A stretch of 56,748 nt of DNA. Origin: Desulfobacterales bacterium. Lineage in GTDB: Bacteria; Desulfobacterota; Desulfobacteria; Desulfobacterales; JALSRD01. Under the pieces are notes generated by a model. That model was not told the DNA's origin, made no database searches, and was given only the letters and a program-made list of their open reading frames with translations. Location: the NCBI GenBank assembly GCA_026984935.1, contig JALSRD010000056.1, positions 1 to 56,748 on the forward strand. Direction: 5' to 3'. The first letter of the stretch is position 1. Each line of letters starts with the position of its first letter. Below, in pieces: positions 15,474-24,709 of this stretch. The position numbers and the translations under genes are program-made.

Positions 15474-17879
15474 ATGATCAAGCGAATCAAACAAGCTGCC
15501 GTGATCGGCTCCGGGGTGATGGGCGGCGGTATCGCCGCGCTGCTGGCCAGCGCCGGAGTGCGCACCCTTTTGCTGGATATCGTACCGCCGGATCTCAAAG
15601 ACGAAGAAAAAAGCGACCCCGCGGCGCGCAACCGCATCGTCGCATCCGGTTTCGGGCGCCTGCGCAGGGCCAAGCCCCCGCTGCTGATGCACCCGGACGA
15701 TGCCTTGCGAATTTCCATCGGAAACCTGGAGGACGACTTTCAGCGCCTGCGCGACTGCGACTGGATTATCGAGGTCGTCGTCGAACATCCCAAAATCAAG
15801 CAGGCGCTTTTCGAGCGCATCGAGAGCGTGCGCCGGCCGGACGCGATCGTCTCTTCCAACACCTCCGGCATTCCGCTCAAACTTCTATCCCAGGGCCGCA
15901 GCAACGGCTTCAAACAGCACTTTTTGGGCACTCACTTTTTCAACCCCGTGCGCTACATGAAACTGCTGGAAGTCACCCGCGGCGAACAGACCCTGCCGGA
16001 GGTAATGGCGTGCATTACGGATTTTGGGGAGCGCATCCTGGGCAAGGGCATCGTGCATGCCAAGGACACGCCCAATTTCGTGGCCAACCGCATCGGGGTG
16101 CACGGCATGCTCAAGGCGATTTCCCTGATGAAAGAATACGGGCTCGGCATCGTGGAAGTCGACGCCCTTTTCGGCCCGCTGATGGGGCGGCCCAAGACCG
16201 CCGTTTTCAAGACCTCGGACCTGGTGGGGCTCGACGTCCTGCAGCTGGTGGCCGAAAACACCTATCAGATGGTCAAAGACGACGAACAGCGGGACACCTT
16301 CCGGGTGCCGGATTTCATCGAAAAGATGGTGGCGCGCAAACTGCTGGGCAAAAAAAGCGGCAGCGGATTCTACAAAACCGTCCGGGATGAAAAGGGCAGA
16401 CGCACGCGGCTGGTCATCAACCCGGACACCCTGGAGTATGAACCGGCCCAGCCCCCGGCGTTGCCCTGCCTGGCGGCGGCGCAAAAAGCCGCAGGCCTGG
16501 CCGAAAAAATCAAGGCCATCGTCTACGGCGAAGACCGGGGCGCGGCTTTTGCCTGGCAGGCTGTAGCGGCCAATCTGGTTTACGCGGCCAACCGCATCCC
16601 GGAAATCGCCGACAGTGTGGTGGAGATCGACAACGCCGTCAAATGGGGGTTCAACTTTGAACTGGGGCCTTTCGAAACCTGGGATGCCATCGGCGTTAAA
16701 ACCGCTGCCGCGCGTATGCAAAAAACGGGGATCGCGGTACCTGAGAAGGTCCAGGCCATGCTGTCCGCCGGCCACGATAGTTTTTATACATACCGAGACG
16801 GCCGCCGTTTCTACTACGACTTTGCCGCCGGTGACTACCGGCCCGTGGCGCTCAGCGAAAACATCGTCCTGCTGACGTCTCTGAAAACCGCCGGCCGGCA
16901 GGTCCGAACCTGCCCTTCGGCATCTTTGATCGATCTGGGCGATGATGTTTTCTGCTGCGAGTTCCACACCAAGATGAATGCCTTAAACGACGAGATCATG
17001 GATTTTTTCGCCCGGTCGCTGGACTACGTGGATGAAAACGGTGCGGCTTTGGTGATCGGGAACCAGGCCGGCGGCATGCCGGGCGCCTTTTCAGCCGGCG
17101 CCGACCTGGTGATGCTGCTGACCCTGGCACGGCAAAAGCAGTATGCCGCGCTGGAATCTGCGGCCGAATCCCTGCAAGGCCTTTTGCAGCGGGCACACTA
17201 CGCCCCTTTCCCGGTGGTGGCCGCACCTTTCGGCATGGCATTGGGCGGCGGCTGCGAGATCTGCCTGGCGGCCGACCGCATCGTGGCCCACGCCGATTTG
17301 TACCTGGGCCTAGTGGAAGTGGGGGTCGGCCTGCTGCCGGCCGGCGGCGGCTGCCTGAACCTGTGGAAAAAGGTCACTGGTGCCCTGCCCAGAGCCGTCG
17401 TTGGATGGGATCTGGGCCCCATTTTCGTCCATGTTTTCAAGTCCATCGCCCTGGCCAGGGTTTCCTCTTCGGCCGCCGACGCGCGCGCCAATGGATACCT
17501 GAACGCCGCCGACCGCATCGTTTTCAACCGCGACTACCTCATCGGCGAAGCCAAAAAGGAGGCGCTCAAAATGGCCCGCGAGGGCTATGCACCGCCGCTG
17601 AAAACCCCGCTCACCGTCATGGGCGAAGCCGGACGGGCCATGGTCAACGTGGAGTTGTTCAACATGCAGCAGGGCGGTTTTGCCAGTGGCCACGACGCGC
17701 TCATCGCCGGAAAAATCGCCTACGCGCTCTCCGGCGGCGATGCCCGCAGCGGCGGACAGGTCGACGAAGACGTCATTCTCAAACTGGAAAGGCAGGCCTT
17801 TGCCGAGCTCTGGCGTGAAGAGAAAACCATCGCCCGGGTGGAGCACATGCTCAAGACCGGCAAACCGCTGCGCAACTAG
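15474..17879 (+). CDS. 3-hydroxyacyl-CoA dehydrogenase / enoyl-CoA hydratase fusion (FadN-type)
   Basis: An 801-residue bifunctional beta-oxidation enzyme. The NAD-binding dehydrogenase comes first (GSGVMGGGIAALLA near residue 12; HFFNPVRYMKLLEV near 155), followed by the HAD C-terminal helical domains, and then an enoyl-CoA hydratase/crotonase domain (~500-690) with GALGGGCE-like oxyanion residues in MALGGGCEICLA. This dehydrogenase-first order is that of FadN and opposite to FadB/FadJ. It hydrates enoyl-CoA and oxidises the 3-hydroxyacyl-CoA, producing NADH in the cytoplasm. The ATG at 15474 has AAGGAGG 7 nt upstream; it is controlled by the operator at 15401. A thiolase gene follows 30 bp later. 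Confidence 0.94.
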   Translation: MIKRIKQAAVIGSGVMGGGIAALLASAGVRTLLLDIVPPDLKDEEKSDPAARNRIVASGFGRLRRAKPPLLMHPDDALRISIGNLEDDFQRLRDCDWIIEVVVEHPKIKQALFERIESVRRPDAIVSSNTSGIPLKLLSQGRSNGFKQHFLGTHFFNPVRYMKLLEVTRGEQTLPEVMACITDFGERILGKGIVHAKDTPNFVANRIGVHGMLKAISLMKEYGLGIVEVDALFGPLMGRPKTAVFKTSDLVGLDVLQLVAENTYQMVKDDEQRDTFRVPDFIEKMVARKLLGKKSGSGFYKTVRDEKGRRTRLVINPDTLEYEPAQPPALPCLAAAQKAAGLAEKIKAIVYGEDRGAAFAWQAVAANLVYAANRIPEIADSVVEIDNAVKWGFNFELGPFETWDAIGVKTAAARMQKTGIAVPEKVQAMLSAGHDSFYTYRDGRRFYYDFAAGDYRPVALSENIVLLTSLKTAGRQVRTCPSASLIDLGDDVFCCEFHTKMNALNDEIMDFFARSLDYVDENGAALVIGNQAGGMPGAFSAGADLVMLLTLARQKQYAALESAAESLQGLLQRAHYAPFPVVAAPFGMALGGGCEICLAADRIVAHADLYLGLVEVGVGLLPAGGGCLNLWKKVTGALPRAVVGWDLGPIFVHVFKSIALARVSSSAADARANGYLNAADRIVFNRDYLIGEAKKEALKMAREGYAPPLKTPLTVMGEAGRAMVNVELFNMQQGGFASGHDALIAGKIAYALSGGDARSGGQVDEDVILKLERQAFAELWREEKTIARVEHMLKTGKPLRN

Positions 17880-17909
17880 TGCCCAAAGCAGGTGCAGGAG
17901 GATTCAACC

Positions 17910-19094
17910 ATGGAAGATGCATACATCGTCACATCGGTCAGGACACCCGGCTGCCGCCGGAACAAAGGCGCCTTTAAAGATACGCGCCCCGACGATCTGC
18001 TGGCCCACATCCTTGCCGCGGTGGTGCAACAGACCCCGCAGATCGAGAAAGAGGACATCGAGGACATCATGGTGGGCTGCGCCTTTCCCGAAGCCGAACA
18101 GGGGCTCAACGTGGGCCGTGTGGCGGCGCAGGTGGCGGGCTTCCCGCATCAGGTCTCGGGCGCCACGGTCAACCGTTTCTGCGCCTCGGGGCTGGAAGCC
18201 ATCGCCCAGGCGGCCCTGCGGGTGATGGCCGGCTGGTCGGACGTGGTGATCGCCGGCGGCGTGGAGTCCATGACCTGCGTTCCCATGGGCGGGCACATGT
18301 TCCGCCCCAATCCCTCCCTAACAGACCGTGACGCACGCCTCTACACATCCATGGGCATTACGGCCGAGATCGTGGCCCGCAAATACGGCATTTCACGCCA
18401 GGCCCAGGATGAATTCGCCTACCACTCTCACATGAAGGCCGCCCGGGCCCGTGCGGAAGGCGCCTTTGTGGAAATCGTACCCACCCCGGCGATGCGCTTC
18501 GTGCGCCAGGCCGACGGCCGCCTGCAGCGTGAAACCGTCATCCAGGAGACCGACGACGGCATCCGCGAAGACACCAGCATGGAAGTGCTGGCCGGCCTGA
18601 AACCGGTATTTGCCGCAAACGGTACCGTAACGGCGGGCAACTCCTCGCAGACCACCGACGGCGCGGCCGCCACGCTGATCATGAGCGGCGAGCGTGTCAA
18701 GGCCCTGGGACTGACGCCCCTGGCGCGGTTCAAAACCTACACCACGGTGGGCTGCAAGCCGGAGGAAATGGGGGTCGGCCCGCGCTACGCCATCCCCAAA
18801 CTGCTGGACATGGCCGGGCTTGCCCTGCAGGACATCGGCCTGTTTGAAATCAACGAGGCTTTTGCCGCCCAGACCCTCTTCTGCCTCCGCGAACTGGGCC
18901 TGGATAAACAGATGGACAAGGTCAATATCCACGGCGGCGCCATCGCGCTGGGCCATCCGCTGGGCTGCACCGGTGCCAAGCTGTGCGCCACGCTGCTGGC
19001 CAACATGCGCCGGAAAGGTGTCCAATACGGTGTGGAGTCCATGTGCGTCGGCGGCGGCATGGGTGCCGCCGCGCTCTTCGAGCTGTGTGAATAG
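17910..19094 (+). CDS. fadA: acetyl-CoA acyltransferase (3-ketoacyl-CoA thiolase)
   Basis: A 394-residue thiolase of normal length. The nucleophile is Cys91 in NRFCASGLEA. The other family signatures are NEAFAAQ near residue 315, GGAIALGHPLGCTGAKL near 345, and CVGGGMGAAALFE at the C-terminus with the second catalytic Cys. It cleaves 3-ketoacyl-CoA with CoA to yield acetyl-CoA. AGGAGG precedes the ATG at 17910. With the preceding gene it makes a two-gene beta-oxidation operon; the acyl-CoA dehydrogenase and ligase must be elsewhere. The 166 bp after it, facing the convergent moaD-like gene, contain GGTGCC/GGCACC palindromic bits but no clear terminator. Confidence 0.94.
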   Translation: MEDAYIVTSVRTPGCRRNKGAFKDTRPDDLLAHILAAVVQQTPQIEKEDIEDIMVGCAFPEAEQGLNVGRVAAQVAGFPHQVSGATVNRFCASGLEAIAQAALRVMAGWSDVVIAGGVESMTCVPMGGHMFRPNPSLTDRDARLYTSMGITAEIVARKYGISRQAQDEFAYHSHMKAARARAEGAFVEIVPTPAMRFVRQADGRLQRETVIQETDDGIREDTSMEVLAGLKPVFAANGTVTAGNSSQTTDGAAATLIMSGERVKALGLTPLARFKTYTTVGCKPEEMGVGPRYAIPKLLDMAGLALQDIGLFEINEAFAAQTLFCLRELGLDKQMDKVNIHGGAIALGHPLGCTGAKLCATLLANMRRKGVQYGVESMCVGGGMGAAALFELCE

Positions 19095-19260
19095 ACCTGC
19101 TTGAAAAGAGGTGGGCACCAGGTGCGGATTCCCGTGCCCGGTGCCAACCGGATCGCCCTCAGTAACGAAGCGTACCCTATGCACATTGCCGGCGGCCGAG
19201 CCGGGAACGCCATCTGCCCCACCGCGTCATATCTGCAACCGGCCGCTGCCGGCGCAAAGA

Positions 19261-19458
19261 CTATCCACCGGCAATCATGGGGATCAGCCGGATTTCGGCT
19301 TCGTCGGGAATCCGGGTGGCGGCAAAATGCGGCCGCGAGACGTAGTGCCCGTTGACACGCACCACCGCGTAGCGCTCCGCTTTTTCAACACTTTCGAGCA
19401 GATCGGCCACGGTCATGCCGCTACGCCAGGGAATTTCGCGGTCGTCCAGACGGATCAC
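19261..19458 (-). CDS. MoaD/ThiS-like sulfur carrier protein
   Basis: A 65-residue ubiquitin-fold protein ending in Gly-Gly (IPMIAGG), the mark of MoaD/ThiS sulfur carriers that are adenylated and thiocarboxylated at the C-terminus. Its start overlaps the stop of the aldehyde oxidoreductase gene by four bases (ATGA), so the two are translationally coupled. In this setting it probably supplies sulfur for the pyranopterin dithiolene of that tungsten enzyme. A dedicated MoaD next to an AOR is a known arrangement; the assignment rests on length, the GG end and the neighbour. Confidence 0.85.
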   Translation of the reverse strand: MIRLDDREIPWRSGMTVADLLESVEKAERYAVVRVNGHYVSRPHFAATRIPDEAEIRLIPMIAGG

Positions 19459-21596
19459 GCGGTCACCCCGTGTTTGGCGAGCACCGCCAGCACTTCGGGA
19501 AAATCGATGCCCAGACGCCGGACGGTTGCGATGGTGGGAATCCCGTCGGCGGTCCAGCCCCGGCGCCGGTAGACGGCGTCGGTCAGCTCCTCGTACTGCT
19601 GTTCACGAAAACGCCGCAGCAGGGCCAGCTTCTCAGCCGTCGACTTGCCGGTGATGTCCACCCCGTGCTTTTCGCGCAACTGTTTGTCGTAGCGTTCCTG
19701 GCGCGAGGTGTATTCATCCTCGGTGACCGGACCCATGGCGCGGTAGGGCAGTTTGTCGTGCGCGCGCGTGCCGTAGCCCATGCGCAGGTTGAAGATGCGC
19801 TGGAAATTGTAGACCGCCTCACTCATGGCAATGAGATCATCCGGCGCGGCCTTACGCCCCGTCACGGCCGTGAAATACTGCGCATACCACCTGACGTGTT
19901 TCATAACCTTGGCCGGCTCGGGCGTGTCCGCGTTGTCTTCGGGCACGATGTCGTTCCAGGGCAGCTTGCACAGCCCGCAGAGCCCGAACCAGGTGCGGAA
20001 CATGGGAAACCAGTGCAGCGCCTCGGCTTTCTGCTCGAAGGTCGGCATGAAGTTGTGCACCATGTCGAGAAAGATCAGCCATGCCTCGTCATGCTGGGGG
20101 CCCTTGAGCGCCAGGCCGTAGCCACCCTGCTGGGCCAGGGACTCCTTGGTCATGTACTCCGAAAATTCCAGGCCCTTGGCTTCCATACCGATGTCCTGCA
20201 GGGCTAAAGCATCCACACCGAACTTTTCGGCAAACAACGCTTTCATACGGCGCACCCCCTGGCCCACAATACGGCCAAAGCCCTCGCCGGCGGCCATCTG
20301 GTGCACCAGCTCCAGGGCCGCCAGGCGGTTGCCGAAGCGCAGTTCCATACCGCCGGTGTGCTGCGCGTCGATCAACCCCAGTTCAAAGCACTCCATGACA
20401 AAGGCGATGCTGGTGCCCACGGAGATGGTGTCCAGGCCATAGGCGTCGCAGTAGAAGTTGAGTTCCATGATGGTAAAAGGGTCAAATACGCCGATGTTGG
20501 ACCCGCAGCCGGCAATGGTCTCGTATTCCGGCCCGTCCACAAACACCTTCTGCCCCTTGTAGGGGCCGGTCAACGGCACGAAGTCCCGTACGCCGTGAGA
20601 ACAGGCCACCGTGCATCCCATCCAGCAGCCGTCAAAACCGGGGTCAAACAGTTTTTTAAAGACATCGCGGCCGATCAGGCTGGCGCGGGAATCCTGGCCG
20701 TAGCGGAAATTGTGCGTCGGCAGCAGATCAAAATCGTTCATGATGGGTACCAGGTGGGTGGTGCCCACCCGGGCCATTTCGTTTTGTTTGGGGTCCAGTT
20801 GGACCACCTCCTGGGAATGCAGTCTGGCGACTTTTTTTAAAGTCTGCTTGTCCGCCGGCCGGTTGCTGTCCAGCGCCACGGGCTCCCACCGGGCCACGAT
20901 GGCGCGCAGGCCCTTGTCGGCGAACACCGTTCCCACGCCGCCACGGCCGGCCTGCTTGTAGCGGGCGCATTTGCGTTTGGCGTCATACCAGGAAAAGTTG
21001 AGACAACCAAAGCGCGTGTTTTTGGCGCCGGGTCCGGTGGTAACCACCGAAATGCTGCGCGGCTTGCCAGCGGCAAAGTGCTGTGTCAGCATATTGGTCA
21101 GGGCGTAGGCATTGTTCGGCAGGCCGGCGGTTTCCAGCAGCTGGATTTTCGCGTCGATGCCGTCGATGAACAAAACGGTGTCCGTCGCCCGTTTACCCTG
21201 AATCTCCAGGGAATCGAAGCCCGAAAACTTCAGGTAAGGACCGAAATAGCCCCCCACGTTGGAATCCATGACCGATCCGGTCAAGGGCGAAAGTGTGGCG
21301 ACCTCGCTTTTACCGGATCCCGGGTAAGCCGGCGTACCGCCCATGGGCCCCGAGGAAATGCAGAGGGCATTTTCCGGATCCGACCAACGCGTGGTCTCGT
21401 CTACGGCCTGCCAGAGCAGCCACAGGTCGAAGCCGCGCCCGCCCACGAAGATCCTTTGCATCTCTTCCGTGACCGGTTTTACGGACAATGCCAGCTCGGA
21501 GAGATTTACGTACAGGGTCTGATTGGCATACCCTTTTTCGATTTCCGGGCGCCGATAATCCAGAGACGCCAGTTCGCTGAAAGATAAAGACGGCAT
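19455..21596 (-). CDS. aldehyde:ferredoxin oxidoreductase (tungsten enzyme family)
   Basis: A 713-residue AOR-family protein, slightly longer than the usual ~600-650. Family motifs: GGRGFDLWLL near residue 52, the pyranopterin-binding GPMGGTPAYPGSGK near 83, and AGRGGVGTVFADK near 217. The cluster ligands C324, C328 and C332 are spaced C-x3-C-x3-C, whereas classical AORs have C-x2-C-x3-C; the fourth ligand is probably in LCGLCKLPWND. It should oxidise an aldehyde to the acid and reduce ferredoxin in the cytoplasm. The ATG starts directly after the stop of the GntR regulator gene. The divergent oxidoreductase pair could produce the aldehyde or 2-oxo substrate, but the true substrate is unknown. 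Confidence 0.92.
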   Translation of the reverse strand: MPSLSFSELASLDYRRPEIEKGYANQTLYVNLSELALSVKPVTEEMQRIFVGGRGFDLWLLWQAVDETTRWSDPENALCISSGPMGGTPAYPGSGKSEVATLSPLTGSVMDSNVGGYFGPYLKFSGFDSLEIQGKRATDTVLFIDGIDAKIQLLETAGLPNNAYALTNMLTQHFAAGKPRSISVVTTGPGAKNTRFGCLNFSWYDAKRKCARYKQAGRGGVGTVFADKGLRAIVARWEPVALDSNRPADKQTLKKVARLHSQEVVQLDPKQNEMARVGTTHLVPIMNDFDLLPTHNFRYGQDSRASLIGRDVFKKLFDPGFDGCWMGCTVACSHGVRDFVPLTGPYKGQKVFVDGPEYETIAGCGSNIGVFDPFTIMELNFYCDAYGLDTISVGTSIAFVMECFELGLIDAQHTGGMELRFGNRLAALELVHQMAAGEGFGRIVGQGVRRMKALFAEKFGVDALALQDIGMEAKGLEFSEYMTKESLAQQGGYGLALKGPQHDEAWLIFLDMVHNFMPTFEQKAEALHWFPMFRTWFGLCGLCKLPWNDIVPEDNADTPEPAKVMKHVRWYAQYFTAVTGRKAAPDDLIAMSEAVYNFQRIFNLRMGYGTRAHDKLPYRAMGPVTEDEYTSRQERYDKQLREKHGVDITGKSTAEKLALLRRFREQQYEELTDAVYRRRGWTADGIPTIATVRRLGIDFPEVLAVLAKHGVTA

Positions 21597-22352
21597 TTAA
21601 TTTCCCCTTTCCATGGCTTTCGATTCGGGCTGGTCTGCTGTGGCTTCATGGGTCTGCATGTGGCGGTGAAAACGCAGCACGTGGTTTTGCACCAGCATGC
21701 GGGCACTTTTCGCATCCTTGTTGCCGACCGCTTCCAGGATATCGCAGAGATCCCGGTAGTTTTCCAGGATCTCCCGCCGGTGCATGGGCAAAAAGCGGTC
21801 GTAGTAGCGCTGAATGTTGTCGTGTACGGAGTGAAACACGAAGACATAGACCGGATTGCGGCTGATTTCGGCCAGCGCCAGGTGAAAGCGCCGGTCCACA
21901 TCGATAAATGCATCCCGATCGAGTGGTTTGCGGTCGATGCACTGTCCGGCCTCGTCCACCAGTTCCTGCAGAATCCTGAGATCGTCCTCGGCGGCACGGC
22001 GGGCCGCCAGCGCCGCCACGCTGCCCTCCAGGCCCTCGCGGAACTCGGCCAGGTGTTTTAAGGACACCTGCCGCGAACGGATCAGCAGCGCCAGGCTTTC
22101 GGTGGCCCTTTCGGCGGTAATGCCCTTGACCACCGCACCGCCGCGCACGCCCAGCTTGATTTCGATCAGCCCCCGCTCCTCCAGCACGCGCAGGGCTTCC
22201 CGCAGGGTTCCGCGGCTGGTGTGAAACATCCCCCTGAGGTCCCGTTCGGCCGGCAGAACATCCCCGGTTTCCAGGCTGCCCTTTAGAATCGCCTCCTGGA
22301 TCTGGTTGACGACATCTTCAAAAACCCGGCTCTGGGAAGCTTCGCGAAACAT
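21597..22352 (-). CDS. GntR-family regulator, FadR/FCD subgroup
   Basis: A 251-residue regulator: an N-terminal winged helix (residues ~8-75, with LPAERDLRGMF and TSRGTLREALRVLEERGL) and an all-helical FCD effector domain (~95-230) with conserved His residues that usually bind a metal and an acidic metabolite. First gene of the GntR-AOR-MoaD operon, it faces the divergent oxidoreductase operon. Two copies of TGGTCAAACCA, the TGGT-N3-ACCA pattern of this subgroup, lie in the shared intergenic region, so it most likely autoregulates and controls both operons in response to a carboxylate or amino-acid-derived ligand. Confidence 0.93.
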   Translation of the reverse strand: MFREASQSRVFEDVVNQIQEAILKGSLETGDVLPAERDLRGMFHTSRGTLREALRVLEERGLIEIKLGVRGGAVVKGITAERATESLALLIRSRQVSLKHLAEFREGLEGSVAALAARRAAEDDLRILQELVDEAGQCIDRKPLDRDAFIDVDRRFHLALAEISRNPVYVFVFHSVHDNIQRYYDRFLPMHRREILENYRDLCDILEAVGNKDAKSARMLVQNHVLRFHRHMQTHEATADQPESKAMERGN

Positions 22353-22400
22353 GGGCGTTGGCGCACCTTTCCGAAAAACAGCTATCGGTTCAACACGGGC

Positions 22401-22417
22401 AAATGGTCAAACCATTT
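22401..22417. promoter_or_regulatory. GntR/FadR-type operator 1
   Basis: AAATGGTCAAACCATTT: perfect 7-bp arms around CAA, containing TGGTCAAACCA. It lies 49 bp upstream of the GntR gene start, on the side of the GntR-AOR-MoaD operon, and fits autoregulation. Confidence 0.85.
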
Positions 22418-22565
22418 GTAAGCCGGGTACGCCTTCCTGTCAACCCCAAAGTCACCTTACTTTGCCAATGCCGGCAGCGCTCCATCCGATACCCGCTCAC
22501 CCGGAGTTTTGGGGACGCGATGCCGATAATGTCTGCCAAAGGCACCCGGCCCGTATAAAAAAGAA

Positions 22566-22604
22566 TTGACAAATCCGTTGGGGATTTATAATGGTCAAAC
22601 CATT
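22566..22604 (+). promoter_or_regulatory. promoter with overlapping GntR/FadR-type operator 2
   Basis: TTGACA at 22566-22571 and TATAAT at 22587-22592 (spacer 15 bp, short) form a promoter for the plus-strand oxidoreductase genes. The operator AATGGTCAAACCATT at 22590-22604 overlaps the -10 box and has the same core as operator 1, so binding should block transcription. Confidence 0.8.
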
Positions 22605-22621
22605 CGCGGAGGAGAGACGAC

Positions 22622-24709
22622 ATGGCCCAAAATCGCATTACCCGACACCCCATCCTGGATATTGCACCGGGTGAAGAGGTCGCCTTCAGCTGGAACGGAC
22701 GGCCGCTTACCGGTTTTGCCGGTGAAATGATCGCTTCAGCGCTTATCGCCAACGGCATTGCGGTTTTCGGACATCATCCCAAAGACCACAGCCCCCAGGG
22801 CATCTTCTGCGCCAACGGCCAGTGCGCCCAGTGCATGGTCATGGCAGACGGCCTGCCGGTCAAATCCTGCATGACGCCCTTGGCGGCGGGCATGCGCCTC
22901 GAGAGCCTCGACGGGCTGCCCAAACTGCCGGCTGCTGACCGCGTGGTGCAGACCGCCGACATCCCGGTCATCGACATCCCGGTGCTGATCATCGGTGCCG
23001 GGCCGGCGGGCCTGACCGCCGCCATCGAGTTGGGCAGGCAAGGTGTACACACCCTGCTCATCGACGACAAGGACCGCCTGGGCGGCAAACTGGTCCTGCA
23101 GACCCACAAGTTCTTCGGTTCCGTCCAAGACTCGTACGCCGGCAGGCGCGGATTCGAAATCGCCGCCCTGCTGGCGCACGAAGTCCGCCGGCATTCCAGC
23201 ATCGAGATCTGGCTCGACAGCACGGCCGTGGGCGTCTTTGCGGACAAGATCGTGGGAATCGTCAAAGATGGCGGCTACCGCCGCGTGCGCCCTCAAAAAC
23301 TGCTGGTGGCCACCGGTGCCCGTGAAAAGATGCTCTCTTTTGACGGCAATACCCTGCCCGGGGTTTACGGCGCCGGCGCTTTTCAGACCCTGGTCAACCG
23401 CGACCGCGTTAAATCCGCCTCCCGCGTGCTCATCGTGGGCGGCGGCAACGTGGGCCTCATCGCCGGTTATCACGCCATCCAGGCCGGCATCGCGGTGGTG
23501 GCCCTGATCGAGGCCCTGCCGCAAATCGGCGGCTACCGGGTGCACGCCGACAAGCTGCGTCGGCTGGGTGTTCCCATTTATACCGGCCACACCATCTTGG
23601 CCGCCCATGGAAAAGACCGGGTGGCATCCGCCACCATAGCCCGGCTGGACAAGAACTGGCACGCCATCGCCGGCACCGAAAAGACCTGGGCGGTGGACAC
23701 GGTGCTGGTGGCCGTGGGCCTGGCTGAAGTCAACGAGTTCATATTCAAGGCCCGGCAATTCGGCATGCATGTTTTTGCGGCCGGAGACGCCCGGGAAATC
23801 GCCGAAGCCTCGGCGGCCATGTTCACCGGCCGCATCGCGGGGCTCAAAATCGCCAAAGCGCTGGGCATGCACGCAAAAGACATTCCGCAGGAATGGATTG
23901 ACAAGGCACAGGTGCTGAAATCCAGGCCCGGCAGGACGCAAGCGGCCGCGCCGCCAGCGGCCGAAGAAGGGGTTTTCCCCGTCTTCCACTGCACCCAGGA
24001 AGTGCCCTGCAACCCCTGCACTTCGGTCTGTCCCATCGGCGCCATCCACACCGAAGGCGACACCATCACCGGCATTCCCTACCGCGAAGAGGACAAAGAC
24101 TGCAGCGGCTGCCTGAACTGCGTGGCCATCTGTCCGGGCCTGGCCATCACCCTGGTGGATTACCGCAGGGACCCCGAGCATCCCACAGTAACCCTGCCAT
24201 GGGAAATCCGGCGCGAAGCGCTGGAAGTGGGCCGGTCCATCGCCGTCACAGACCCCGCGGGCACGGCTCTGGGCCATTTCCCGGTGCTGCGGGTGCGGAC
24301 CAAAAAAGACTATCCGCACACCCTGCTGGTGCAGGTGCGCATGCCGAAGGAGCTGGCCAAAGCCGCCGCCGGCATCCGGATGCCGGCGACGGCGGCCGAC
24401 GCGCTGGAAATCTACCAGCGCGAAGCGGCCGCAAACACAGCCGTGGTCTGCCGCTGCGAGCGCATCACGGCCGGTGAAATCCGGGATGCCATCCGCAGCG
24501 GGGTCCGCGACATGAACCAGCTCAAAGCCCTGACCCGGGCCGGCATGGGCGCGTGCGGCTCCAAAACCTGCCGGCCATTGATCTGGCGTATTTTCCAGGA
24601 AGAAGGCGTCGACCTGGGCAGTGTCACCGACCGCGTCGACCGACCGCTTTTCGTGGAGGTGCCCATGGGATACTTTGCCGGCATCCGGAAAGGCGGCCGT
24701 CATGCATAG
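22622..24709 (+). CDS. multi-cofactor FAD/NAD oxidoreductase, HcnA-HcnB-like fusion with ferredoxin and BFD domains
   Basis: A 695-residue protein in this order: a [2Fe-2S] domain (C63, C68, C71, C83); an FAD Rossmann fold (GAGPAGLTAA near 125) with a nested second dinucleotide fold (VGGGNVGLIAG near 280); a two-cluster [4Fe-4S] ferredoxin (CNPCTSVCP and CSGCLNCVAICP, ~460-510); and a C-terminal BFD-like [2Fe-2S] domain (CRCERIT ... GACGSKTC, ~615-650). It looks like HcnA and HcnB / OoxA-type subunits fused and extended by a ferredoxin. Such enzymes take electrons from a DAO-type partner that oxidises an amine, imino acid or hydroxyproline-like substrate. The partner gene overlaps by 8 bp. 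GGAGGAG precedes the ATG. Confidence 0.9.
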   Translation: MAQNRITRHPILDIAPGEEVAFSWNGRPLTGFAGEMIASALIANGIAVFGHHPKDHSPQGIFCANGQCAQCMVMADGLPVKSCMTPLAAGMRLESLDGLPKLPAADRVVQTADIPVIDIPVLIIGAGPAGLTAAIELGRQGVHTLLIDDKDRLGGKLVLQTHKFFGSVQDSYAGRRGFEIAALLAHEVRRHSSIEIWLDSTAVGVFADKIVGIVKDGGYRRVRPQKLLVATGAREKMLSFDGNTLPGVYGAGAFQTLVNRDRVKSASRVLIVGGGNVGLIAGYHAIQAGIAVVALIEALPQIGGYRVHADKLRRLGVPIYTGHTILAAHGKDRVASATIARLDKNWHAIAGTEKTWAVDTVLVAVGLAEVNEFIFKARQFGMHVFAAGDAREIAEASAAMFTGRIAGLKIAKALGMHAKDIPQEWIDKAQVLKSRPGRTQAAAPPAAEEGVFPVFHCTQEVPCNPCTSVCPIGAIHTEGDTITGIPYREEDKDCSGCLNCVAICPGLAITLVDYRRDPEHPTVTLPWEIRREALEVGRSIAVTDPAGTALGHFPVLRVRTKKDYPHTLLVQVRMPKELAKAAAGIRMPATAADALEIYQREAAANTAVVCRCERITAGEIRDAIRSGVRDMNQLKALTRAGMGACGSKTCRPLIWRIFQEEGVDLGSVTDRVDRPLFVEVPMGYFAGIRKGGRHA

